In this document: positions 23,523 to 31,643 of the stretch, one piece after another
Layout of the letters: every line of letters starts with the position of its first letter
Numbering within the stretch: position 1 is the stretch's first letter
Origin: Methanobacterium spitsbergense
GTDB lineage: Archaea; Methanobacteriota; Methanobacteria; Methanobacteriales; Methanobacteriaceae
Direction: 5' to 3'
Assembly: GCF_019931065.1 (NCBI RefSeq)
Contig: NZ_JAIOUQ010000003.1
Coordinates: 539,569 to 603,568 of the forward strand
DNA: 64,000 nt
Made by a program: the position numbers and the translations under genes
The notes under the pieces: model-generated
The model's database searches: none
The model's input: only the letters and a program-made list of their open reading frames with translations
What the model was told of the DNA's origin: nothing

Positions 23523-26396
23523 TTGTTACAAGCTCCGGCAGAAATAATTGAGTTAGTTGATAAGTTTGAACGGAATATTAATGCTTACAAAAATCCAAGC
23601 TACAAAGAAGAACAATTAAAACAAGAATTCATCAATCCCTTTTTTAAAGCATTAGGTTGGGATATTGATAATACCACAGGAGCAGCCCCACAATATCGGG
23701 ATGTTATTTTTGAGGATTCAATTAAGATTGCCGGAGGTACAAGAGCACCTGACTATTGTTTTACTCTTGCAGGTAGAAAGATGTTCTTTGTAGAGGCCAA
23801 AAAGCCATCTGTAAATATAGACAAAAATATAAAACCTTCGTATCAACTAAGGCGTTATGCATGGAGCGCAAAACTACCATTATCTATCCTTACTGATTTT
23901 GAAGAACTTGCGGTTTATGATTCCAGGACCACACCTAAGAAAACTGACCGAACAACTACAGGAAGAATAAAGTATTTGACATACAAGGATTATGTGGACC
24001 AATGGGATTACTTATACAATACATTCTCAAAGGATGCAGTATTAAAGGGTTCGTATGATAAATACGCAGAAACAACTAAGAAGAAGAAGGGCACCACACT
24101 AGTAGATGATGAATTCTTATCAGAAATAGAAACATGGCGAGAACTACTTGCAAAAGATATAGCCCTCAGAAACTCAGACCTAACAGTTGATGAATTAAAT
24201 TATTCTGTACAACAAATTATAGACAGAATCATATTTCTACGTATGGCTGAGGACCGGGGAGCGGAAAAATACGGACAGCTGCAAAAACTCCTCAACAAAC
24301 AAGCAATATTCCAAGAATTATGCGAAATATGGAAATCCGCAGACGAAAAATACAACTCAGGCCTGTTCCACTTCAAAAATGAAAAAACTCAAAAAAGCCC
24401 ACCAGATACACTAACACCACAGTTAGAAATCAAAGATGGAATATTCAAACAAATCATAAAAAATTTATATTATCCAGACAGCCCATATGAATTCTCTGTA
24501 TTATCTCCAGAAATATTAGGAAATGTATATGAACAATTCTTGGGAAAAGTCATCAGACTAACAACAGGACACCGAGCAAAGATAGAAGAAAAACCAGAAG
24601 TAAAAAAAGCCGGCGGAGTATACTACACACCTCAATATATTGTTGAGTACATCGTAGAAAATACTATAGGCAAACTATGCAGAGATAAAACACCCCAAAA
24701 AGTATCAGAGCTTAGAATACTTGACCCTGCATGTGGTTCGGGTTCATTTCTACTTGGAGCTTACAACTATCTTCTAAACTGGCATTTAATTTATTATTCA
24801 AATCTCAAAGACAAAAATCGTTTAAAAGACCAGATATACAAGGGAAAAAACAATGAATGGCACCTTACAATAAAAGAAAAAAAACGTATCCTCCTAAACA
24901 ATATTTATGGGGTTGACATCGACCGCCAGGCTGTTGAAGTCACCAAATTAAGTCTACTATTAAAAGTACTAGAAGGCGAAAACAGAGATGTATTAGAAGC
25001 TCAACAAAAATTATACAAAGAAAGAGCACTACCGGATTTAGAAAACAACATAAAATGTGGAAACTCCTTAATTAGTCCAGAAATCTACAATAATCAAGAT
25101 TTACAATTCACAGCAGAGGAATTGAAACATATTAATGCTTTTAATTGGAATAATGAATTTGGGGATATAATGGATAATGGAGGATTCGATACAATAATAG
25201 GAAATCCTCCATATGGTGCAATATTGTCAAATAACGAGAGCATTTATATCCAAAATACTTTTGTACTTCAAGATTATCAATTAGATACATATTTACTTTT
25301 TATTGAGAGGTCTATCCACTTTTTGAAAGATAATGGGTTATTTGGTATGATTATACCGAATACATGGCTTTTAAACTTTAAAATAGAAAACATTAGGCGT
25401 TATATATTTTCAAATACTGAGATTGTAAAAGTTGTACATTTTCTTTTCTATGTATTCAAAGCAACTGTAGATACAGAGATTTCTATCATAAAAAAGGCTT
25501 CTCCAAAGAAAAATCACCAAATTAAGATTGAAATAATTGATAAAGACCGTAATATTGATACTCACAACATTAAACAAGTTAATTGGATTGATAAAGGCGG
25601 AAAACCTGTAAATATCTTCGAAAAACAAGAATTTATCACAATAACTGATAAAATGAAAAATTTAGATAAATTAGATGAATTATTTCTAATTAGACAAGGA
25701 ACAAAACCTTTTCAAAAAGGCAAAGGTAAACCTCCTCAAACTGAAAAAATAGTACAAGAAAAACCATTTGTTTCTCATATCAAAAATGATGTGACATTTC
25801 GACCACTATTACGTGGTAGTATGATGCACAAATATAAAATCAAATGGGATAATGATTATTGGATTAGTTTTGGGGATTGGCTTGCAGAACCTAGATATTC
25901 CGCAAATTATGATGCGCCTAAGATAATTATAAGGCAAACAGGAGATTCTCCAATTGCAACTATAGATAATTCTAAGTTTATAGTTAGAGATAATCTTTAT
26001 GCAATTACCACAAAAAAAGATGAGCTTAATGAAATTGATTTAAGATATATCTTAGGAATTATCAATTCAAATTTAATTAAATGGTTCTACCAAAAAATTC
26101 TGAATCCAGAAAAAGGTGAGGCATTAGCACAAGTTAAAAGGGGACATATAGCTCAATTCCCAATAAAAGTTCCTATATTAGATGATGAAATTGATAAAAA
26201 ACAATACGAATTAATGGTAAATTTAGTAAACCAAATGATTCAACTCAACACCGATATTGATATAGCCAGAACGCCACAAGACAGGGAATTAATGCAACGA
26301 CAGATTGATGCAACGGATAAACAGATAGATAAATTAGTTTATGAATTGTATGGTTTGACAAAAGAGGAAATAAAGATTGTTGAGGATATGGGATGA
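23523..26396 (+). CDS. Type IIG restriction-modification enzyme (Eco57I/TaqII-like)
   Basis: This single 957-residue protein cuts and methylates DNA. The nuclease is PD-(D/E)xK with P76-D77 and E91-A-K93 (PDYCF then FFVEAKKP). The N6-adenine methyltransferase has GGVYYTPQYIVEYIV, motif I DPACGSGS (D401) and motif IV NPPY (561-564, GNPPYGAI). The last 350 residues form the TaqI-like target recognition region with a helical C-terminal end. The start is TTG, supported by GGGGGGAT just upstream and the absence of a nearby ATG. It fits as element cargo protecting the host and the element against competitors. The recognition sequence cannot be predicted by eye. Confidence 0.93.
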   Translation: MLQAPAEIIELVDKFERNINAYKNPSYKEEQLKQEFINPFFKALGWDIDNTTGAAPQYRDVIFEDSIKIAGGTRAPDYCFTLAGRKMFFVEAKKPSVNIDKNIKPSYQLRRYAWSAKLPLSILTDFEELAVYDSRTTPKKTDRTTTGRIKYLTYKDYVDQWDYLYNTFSKDAVLKGSYDKYAETTKKKKGTTLVDDEFLSEIETWRELLAKDIALRNSDLTVDELNYSVQQIIDRIIFLRMAEDRGAEKYGQLQKLLNKQAIFQELCEIWKSADEKYNSGLFHFKNEKTQKSPPDTLTPQLEIKDGIFKQIIKNLYYPDSPYEFSVLSPEILGNVYEQFLGKVIRLTTGHRAKIEEKPEVKKAGGVYYTPQYIVEYIVENTIGKLCRDKTPQKVSELRILDPACGSGSFLLGAYNYLLNWHLIYYSNLKDKNRLKDQIYKGKNNEWHLTIKEKKRILLNNIYGVDIDRQAVEVTKLSLLLKVLEGENRDVLEAQQKLYKERALPDLENNIKCGNSLISPEIYNNQDLQFTAEELKHINAFNWNNEFGDIMDNGGFDTIIGNPPYGAILSNNESIYIQNTFVLQDYQLDTYLLFIERSIHFLKDNGLFGMIIPNTWLLNFKIENIRRYIFSNTEIVKVVHFLFYVFKATVDTEISIIKKASPKKNHQIKIEIIDKDRNIDTHNIKQVNWIDKGGKPVNIFEKQEFITITDKMKNLDKLDELFLIRQGTKPFQKGKGKPPQTEKIVQEKPFVSHIKNDVTFRPLLRGSMMHKYKIKWDNDYWISFGDWLAEPRYSANYDAPKIIIRQTGDSPIATIDNSKFIVRDNLYAITTKKDELNEIDLRYILGIINSNLIKWFYQKILNPEKGEALAQVKRGHIAQFPIKVPILDDEIDKKQYELMVNLVNQMIQLNTDIDIARTPQDRELMQRQIDATDKQIDKLVYELYGLTKEEIKIVEDMG

Positions 26397-26438
26397 AATC
26401 CGTTATATTCTAGGTTAGATTTTTGTCGAGATGAGATA

Positions 26439-27614
26439 ATGAAAGCTTGCAGATATGAATATTCAGATAAATTTTATAAGTTTAAATGCAATGAAGAATC
26501 TCTTCATGGTTCAGATTATTGTATACTCCATACAAGATTTCCAGAAGATGAGAATTCCCATGATTATCATGTTTTATTAGAGGAAAAGAATAAAAAAATA
26601 AAAGAAAAAGTTGAAAACGATGATTTTAATTTTTGGGGTGCCAAATTACCTGAATTAAATTTTGATGGCATGAATATTGAAGGAGATTTAACTTTTAGGG
26701 GCGCCACAATAAATAGATATGCTTCGTTTCGTGGTACTACAATAAAGGGGTATGCTAACTTTGATTTTTCCATAATAGATGGAACAGTAAACTTCGAGGG
26801 TGCTACAATTGACGAATATGTTTTTTTTGATGGTGCAAAAGTTAAAGGATACGCCTTTTTTATGGATGTGACAATAAATAAAGACTGTCACTTGAGACAT
26901 GCTGTAATAGATGGAAATTGTTCTTTTAATAATGCATTTGTTGATGGGGATGTGTCTTTCAGTGATGGAACAATTGGAAAACATCTTTTTTTCCATGATG
27001 CTACAATAAAGATGAGTATTTGCTGTGATAATACAACAATTAATGGAAATCTTTCATTCTATGATGCTACAATAAATAGAGAGGCTTACTTTAATGGTGC
27101 TACAATAAATGGACTTGTTTTTTTTGAAGGTTTAAACATATCCAAAGAACTAAATTTTAAAGATACAATATTTAAAAACCCAAATTCCCAAGAAAAAGCG
27201 TGTAGAAAAGCAAAACAAGTATATGAGGAGTTAGGCGATAAATCAGAGGCTGAAGAATATTATTATAGAGAAATGGTGGGTAAAAGACTCCAAAAACCGT
27301 ATTATAAGAGATATCTTGAGTTGATAATACAATACTGTTTTGGCTATGGTGTTTATCCTTATAGACTTGTAATTACGTGGGTACTAATTGTAATCCCACT
27401 TGCTTTTATTTACTGGCTTGGAAATGGAATACAAGATGCAAATACAATTTGGTCTAATCTATATTTCAGCGTTGTAACTGCTTTAACACCAGGGTATAGT
27501 GGTTATAAACCAATTAATTCACTATTTCAGATTTTAGCGACAGGGGAAGCTATTTTTGGAGCTTTTATGTGGGGAGCTTTTATTGTAACTTTTGCAAGGA
27601 AATATTTGCGATAA
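26439..27614 (+). CDS. Pentapeptide-repeat protein with C-terminal two-helix ion-channel domain
   Basis: Residues 1-35 contain a Cys/His cluster (C4, C18, then YCILH) likely to bind zinc. Residues about 65-240 are degenerate pentapeptide-type beta-helix repeats, recurring as ATI-N-x-x-x-x-F-x-G (INRYASFRG, IKGYANFDF, INREAYFNG). A helical linker follows, then two membrane helices (about 303-325 and 362-385) around a pore-like loop (TALTPGYSGYKP), as in two-TM potassium-channel domains. It starts 43 bp after the restriction gene on the same strand. Coupling a sensor-like beta-helix to a channel suggests a membrane-depolarising defence effector, but that is inference. A GAGATAA site precedes the ATG. 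Confidence 0.75.
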   Translation: MKACRYEYSDKFYKFKCNEESLHGSDYCILHTRFPEDENSHDYHVLLEEKNKKIKEKVENDDFNFWGAKLPELNFDGMNIEGDLTFRGATINRYASFRGTTIKGYANFDFSIIDGTVNFEGATIDEYVFFDGAKVKGYAFFMDVTINKDCHLRHAVIDGNCSFNNAFVDGDVSFSDGTIGKHLFFHDATIKMSICCDNTTINGNLSFYDATINREAYFNGATINGLVFFEGLNISKELNFKDTIFKNPNSQEKACRKAKQVYEELGDKSEAEEYYYREMVGKRLQKPYYKRYLELIIQYCFGYGVYPYRLVITWVLIVIPLAFIYWLGNGIQDANTIWSNLYFSVVTALTPGYSGYKPINSLFQILATGEAIFGAFMWGAFIVTFARKYLR

Positions 27615-27741
27615 AAAATACTAATATGTCCCATTACAGATTTGTATACTGATTAATGAATTATTAAACAATTTATGTAATTTTATACTCCTAAAGAGTC
27701 TATAATAAATTACAGAACCAGAAAAGAGTTGTGATATTAGC

Positions 27742-28278
27742 ATGTCAATAAAAGAATTTTTGAAAATATTTGATTTGCATAAGCTTTGGACATACGGTAT
27801 ATTGTTTATTGTGTTGTTACTGATATATGAGGTAAATTGGAAGTGGGTGGTAGCGCATAAGTTACCAAATGTTATTAGTACAACATTAACATCAGCAGAA
27901 TTGTTAGTAGTAGCAGGACTTACAATTACGTTTTATACACTTTTATTACAAGTCATAGACAGAACATTAGGAAAGGATAAGAAATATGAGATTATAGAGA
28001 GTATATCTACTACTTTAATCCTATTAAATATATTTCTTGTATCAATAACTATAATTTTGATTTTAATATCTTCATTAGGGGCAGATTCTTTAAGATTAAC
28101 TGGATTTTACTATTTAATTAATAGTTGGGTTTATAATGTGATAATAATGTTTTTTGTGATTGTGTCTCCATTTATGGAAAGGCTATTAGTAAAGAAGACT
28201 GATAGAATAATAATCAACTTAAGTTTAATTATCCTTTTAGTATATAGTGTTGTGAAATTCTTATTTTTTACTATATGA
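27742..28278 (+). CDS. Integral membrane protein, about five helices, unknown function
   Basis: This 178-residue protein is almost wholly hydrophobic, with membrane segments at about 17-33, 48-72, 92-112, 120-142 and 157-177. There is one charged cytoplasmic-type loop (QVIDRTLGKDKKYEIIES) and no catalytic motif. It follows the channel-like gene by about 130 bp on the same strand and could be its partner or an immunity protein. GAGTTGTGATA upstream of the ATG gives a weak ribosome binding site. I recognise no family. Confidence 0.7.
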   Translation: MSIKEFLKIFDLHKLWTYGILFIVLLLIYEVNWKWVVAHKLPNVISTTLTSAELLVVAGLTITFYTLLLQVIDRTLGKDKKYEIIESISTTLILLNIFLVSITIILILISSLGADSLRLTGFYYLINSWVYNVIIMFFVIVSPFMERLLVKKTDRIIINLSLIILLVYSVVKFLFFTI

Positions 28279-28848
28279 TGATGTCTTATAGATTATTTTA
28301 ATAACAGTTTCTACGTCTTTTCCGGTAATATTACAGTATTTTTTCCAAAGATTTGAATTATACTAATTTTTTCTTGATAATCTGTTCTTAGATGTTATCA
28401 TATCATAAATATACTTTTATTTCATTGATTGAGAGGTAAATAATTGAGTTTTGAGATAGTGATAGATTAAAGTGTTTTTTATTAATTTTAGAGCCCAATA
28501 TGATAGTATTGATATAGACTAAACTTGCAATAAATGTAGTTACTTATAAATCAACACATTTAATCATACGGTCATGTATTAATTGATATAGTTAGATATT
28601 GTATGTATCATTTACTCATGGGTGAAGTTGATTTAATTAATGTTTTTGATATTCACTTACCTTTGTTTTGAGTTGTTCAATTTTTATATAATTTCCTGGA
28701 CATCGCATTCTAATTAAATTTTTAATTTGTTCCATTTCATTTTAAATAGATCTCCAAGTTTAGAAACATATAGCGTCAATTCGTAGATTCAAAACAGATA
28801 CTATTTTAATACATTAAACACCATTCTTATACATGTTGGGGGAAATGG
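28279..28848. other. 570-bp intergenic region in the element
   Basis: This is mostly A+T-rich with no gene I would call. A 32-codon frame on the minus strand (28637-28735) has an ATG and a few plausible residues but no ribosome binding site. GGGGGAA upstream of 28849 serves the next gene. Confidence 0.35.
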
Positions 28849-30363
28849 ATGCGAGTTTTAACAGACACAAACATTTTTATTTTAAGGGAAGATAACAGTG
28901 TTGTTTCAGAGAATTTACAAAATTTGTTGCGTATATTAAACAAAGAATCTGTGACAATATTAATACACCCAATTTCAAAAGCTGAAATAAAAAAAGATAA
29001 AGATAAGGATAGAAAAAAGGTTTCATTATCCAAAATAGAAACATATCCATTATTGGAATCTCCACCTAATCCTATAGGAGATAATGAATATTTAACTGTA
29101 GTAGGAAAGCCAAAGAATAGTCATGACATAAACGATAACATTATTCTTTATTCTGTTTACAAAAATGCTGTGGATTTTTTTATTACAGAAGATAGGGGTA
29201 TTCATAAAAAAGCATCAAAATTAGGAATCGAAGATAGAGTATTCACATTAGATGAGGCTTTAACCACCTTCGAAGAGATGTTTAAAGAGTTTCAACCACC
29301 TTATCCTCCTGCAATTGCTGCTAAAAAAGTTTATAATTTAGATGTTAATGATGAAATCTTTGATTCTCTTAGAGATGAGTATGATGGTTTTGATGAATGG
29401 TTTATAGATATTTCGAAAGAAGGCAGAGATTGTTGGGTACATTTTAATTCAGACGAAAGTATTGGAGCAGTTTTAATCTATAAACAAGAAGACGATATCA
29501 TAGAATTAAAAGATAAAACTTTGGATAAAAAGAAGCGAGTTAAGATATCAACTTTTAAAGCTAAAAAAACAGGTTTTAAAATAGGAGAATTGTTTTTAAA
29601 ACTTAGCATTGAATTTGCACTAAAAAATAACGCGACAGAAATTTATTTGACTCACTTTTCCAAACCAGATGATCATTTAGTAGAACTCATAACGGACTAT
29701 GGATTTTCATATGTTGGTAAAAATAGGCGATATGAAGATGATGTTTATCTCAAAGAATTAAACCCCAGTAAAGAAGATTTAAAGCATTTATTTGATTCAG
29801 ATGGTCCTGTTAAAGTGGCAAAAACTTTTTACCCTCATTTTTATGATGGAACTGAAGTTAATAAATTCATTGTTCCAATACGTCCTGAATTTCACCATAG
29901 ACTGTATGTAGATTATAAAGGAAGGCAAACAACAATTCCTGAATTTTCTAACGAGTTTATTATAGAAGGCAACACTATAAAAAAGGCATATATTTGTAAT
30001 TCCGTAAGAATAAATATGAATCCGGGAGATTTACTATTTTTCTACAGATCTCATGATGTAAAAGAGTTAACTACAATTGGTGTAGTTGAAAAAGTTTTTA
30101 TAGACAAAAATAAGGAAGATATTATTAAAATCGTCGGCAAACGAACTGTTTACACAAATAAAGAAATAGAAGAAATATCTAAGAAGAGGACATTTGTAAT
30201 TTTATTTATAATGGTGTTCCATTTACCAAAATCTATTAAACTTGAAGAATTAAAAAAGGCAAATGTTTTAAAAGCAGCTCCACAATCTATAATTAATGTA
30301 ACAGATAAATATATTACTATAAAAGAGTTGGGTGATATTAATGGCCGTTTTACTTTCGATTAA
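28849..30363 (+). CDS. PIN nuclease - GNAT acetyltransferase - PUA/EVE-like fusion protein
   Basis: This 504-residue protein has three parts. Residues 1-145 are a PIN-type RNase domain (LTDTNIF with D6, a middle DINDNII and a late FITEDRGIHKKA). Residues about 180-305 look like a GNAT acetyltransferase (SIGAVLIYKQ, then a helix GELFLKLSIEFALKNNA and YGFSYVGKNRRYEDDVYLKEL). Residues about 330-500 look like a PUA/EVE-type nucleic-acid-binding fold (MNPGDLLFFYRSHD, LTTIGVVEKVF). Its end overlaps an ASCH-domain gene, also PUA-like. The set suggests RNA targeting plus acetyl transfer, as in toxin or defence modules. Domain calls for the middle and C-terminal parts rest on pattern only. Confidence 0.72.
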   Translation: MRVLTDTNIFILREDNSVVSENLQNLLRILNKESVTILIHPISKAEIKKDKDKDRKKVSLSKIETYPLLESPPNPIGDNEYLTVVGKPKNSHDINDNIILYSVYKNAVDFFITEDRGIHKKASKLGIEDRVFTLDEALTTFEEMFKEFQPPYPPAIAAKKVYNLDVNDEIFDSLRDEYDGFDEWFIDISKEGRDCWVHFNSDESIGAVLIYKQEDDIIELKDKTLDKKKRVKISTFKAKKTGFKIGELFLKLSIEFALKNNATEIYLTHFSKPDDHLVELITDYGFSYVGKNRRYEDDVYLKELNPSKEDLKHLFDSDGPVKVAKTFYPHFYDGTEVNKFIVPIRPEFHHRLYVDYKGRQTTIPEFSNEFIIEGNTIKKAYICNSVRINMNPGDLLFFYRSHDVKELTTIGVVEKVFIDKNKEDIIKIVGKRTVYTNKEIEEISKKRTFVILFIMVFHLPKSIKLEELKKANVLKAAPQSIINVTDKYITIKELGDINGRFTFD

Positions 30364-30787
30364 ACCCAAATATGTTGACGAAATAAAAAGCGAAAATAAA
30401 AAATATGAGTTTAGAAAGTCGATATTCAAAAGAAATAATACATCTAAAGCATATGTTTACTCAACTAATCCTGTAAAAAAACTAATAGGCAAGTTTAGTA
30501 TTGGAAAAATCATAGAAGATCATCCAGAAAAATTATGGGAAAATTTTAATGACTATGCTGGTATAAATGAAGATGAATTCTTTGATTATTTCAGTGGTAG
30601 AAATAAGGGATTTGCAATAGAAATTAAAGAATTCATACTTTTTGATGATCCCATTGAACCTAAAGAGTTAATCCCGAATTTTGTCCCTCCTCAATCCTTT
30701 TATTATATTGAAGAAGACGTTATTGAAGGTAATTGTAACTCAAAAGAAGTACAAGAGAGTTTAGATTGTTACAGCAATAGTAAATAA
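30341..30787 (+). CDS. ASCH-domain protein
   Basis: This 148-residue protein starts with the typical ASCH opening (LLSIKPKYVDEIKSENKKYEFRK), given here as LLSIKPKYVDEIKS then KKYEFRK, followed by the conserved strands AYVYSTNPVKKLIGKF and later FVPPQSFYYIEE. ASCH domains are PUA-like RNA or nucleotide binders. I chose the ATG at 30341 because GGGTGAT lies just before it; an ATG three codons earlier is also in frame. It overlaps the PIN-GNAT fusion gene by 23 bp and is certainly co-translated. The pair may act as one unit, with the ASCH protein as partner or antitoxin; that role is inference. Confidence 0.82.
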   Translation: MAVLLSIKPKYVDEIKSENKKYEFRKSIFKRNNTSKAYVYSTNPVKKLIGKFSIGKIIEDHPEKLWENFNDYAGINEDEFFDYFSGRNKGFAIEIKEFILFDDPIEPKELIPNFVPPQSFYYIEEDVIEGNCNSKEVQESLDCYSNSK

Positions 30788-30884
30788 ATCAAACATATAT
30801 TAATTTTTTTTGATATGCTAAGATTCATATAATTCAAAATGTCCAGTTAATTTTTTGATAACCAGTTTCAAGTTTTAATATTTC

Positions 30885-31070
30885 TCATCTCTTGTCTTAA
30901 TAATCTTAATAGCCTTGTTATATTCATCAAATAATGTGTTATAATCATCTATAAGATGATAAATAGTTTCATGATTCATAAAAAAGACAAGTTCTCCATA
31001 ACTAAAGTCTTTCAATAATTCAGGATAATGGGGTTTGTTTGAAAGATTATTTTATTACTAAAATCAAATT
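30885..31070 (-). pseudogene. Possible 3' gene remnant near the right end of the element
   Basis: An open minus-strand frame of about 60 codons has protein-like composition (YPELLKDFSYGELVFF, then NHETIYHLIDDYN and a lysine-rich end) but no start codon or ribosome binding site at its head, where a stop interrupts. It may be the tail of a deleted cargo gene, or chance in AT-rich DNA. Confidence 0.3.
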
Positions 31071-31115
31071 AGTTATGTCAAAATTAAAAAATAAGTATCG
31101 CTAACATGAATAGTC

Positions 31116-31122
31116 TTTGCAG
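31116..31122 (+). repeat. attR core TTTGCAG
   Basis: This is the right copy of the 7-bp direct repeat bounding the element. The chromosomal OB-fold reading frame resumes here (TTT GCA GGA CAG) in the same phase as at the left copy. An in-frame stop (TGA, 31107-31109) lies just inside the element. Confidence 0.75.
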
Positions 31123-31439
31123 GACAGATAACACCTAAACATCCAAATATTAATGAAATTAATCCTGGAATGCTTGACGAAGAAATTACGATTGAAGGAG
31201 TAGTGGATAATATCAAAGAATCTCCTAAAAGTCAAACATATTTTTTGGAAGTATCAGATAATACTGGAAAAATTAACGTAGTTATTTTTAAAAGAAATGC
31301 TAAGGATATTGAAAATAATAATCTAAATATTTTTCAACTTAATAAAAGAAGAATAAAACTTTTAGGTACAGTTACAGAATATAATGGTAGAATGGAACTA
31401 ATATTAAAGGATGAAAAGTCAATTGAAATCATTGCATAA
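31116..31439 (+). pseudogene. 3' part of the split OB-fold gene
   Basis: From the attR repeat the frame runs FAGQITPKHPNINEINPG and then a compact OB-fold nucleic-acid-binding domain (ITIEGVVDNIKES, YFLEVSDNTGKINVVIFK, RIKLLGTVTEYNGRMELIL) to a stop at 31439. The domain is whole from the ATG at 31170 (89 residues), but that ATG has only a poor ribosome binding site, and the membrane anchor is 14.7 kb away at 16342. Precise excision of the element would restore the gene. Expression of the fragment as a soluble OB protein is possible but unlikely. Confidence 0.8.
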
Positions 31440-31643
31440 GTTGAATGTATCATCTTAAATTGATAAGATAAGTGAGAAATTTCAAAATATTTTTATATCA
31501 TATTAAGTTAGAATCTAAAATTCATATCCGGTATTTAACTTGTTGAATGAATTGAATCAAAACAATAAAATTATCTATAAATTTTAATATATTATGTTTC
31601 ATACCTTTAACAAATAGAAATTATAAAATTTGGAGTTATTTTC

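Larger units (their letters stand above)
16411..31122 (+). mobile_element. 14.7-kb integrated element inside an OB-fold gene
   Basis: A site-specific element lies between direct repeats TTTGCAG at 16411-16417 and 31116-31122, 14,705 bp apart. The recombinase gene sits just inside the left end and points inward. The chromosomal OB-fold gene is cut into a 5' part and a 3' part that fit together in frame across one repeat copy. Cargo: helicase-like protein, ArdC-like antirestriction protein, type IIG restriction-modification enzyme, two membrane proteins, a PIN-GNAT-PUA-like fusion, an ASCH protein, and tiny peptide and RNA candidates. I see no structural virion or conjugation genes, so it looks like an integrated plasmid or satellite-type element. 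Confidence 0.85.

Noticed and set aside
28637..28735. 32-codon minus-strand frame in the element
   Set aside because: It has an ATG but no ribosome binding site, promoter or motif; length is expected by chance in AT-rich DNA.
16483..31115. Provirus with capsid or packaging genes
   Set aside because: No protein with terminase, portal, capsid or tail character is encoded; contents fit an integrated plasmid or defence-carrying element.
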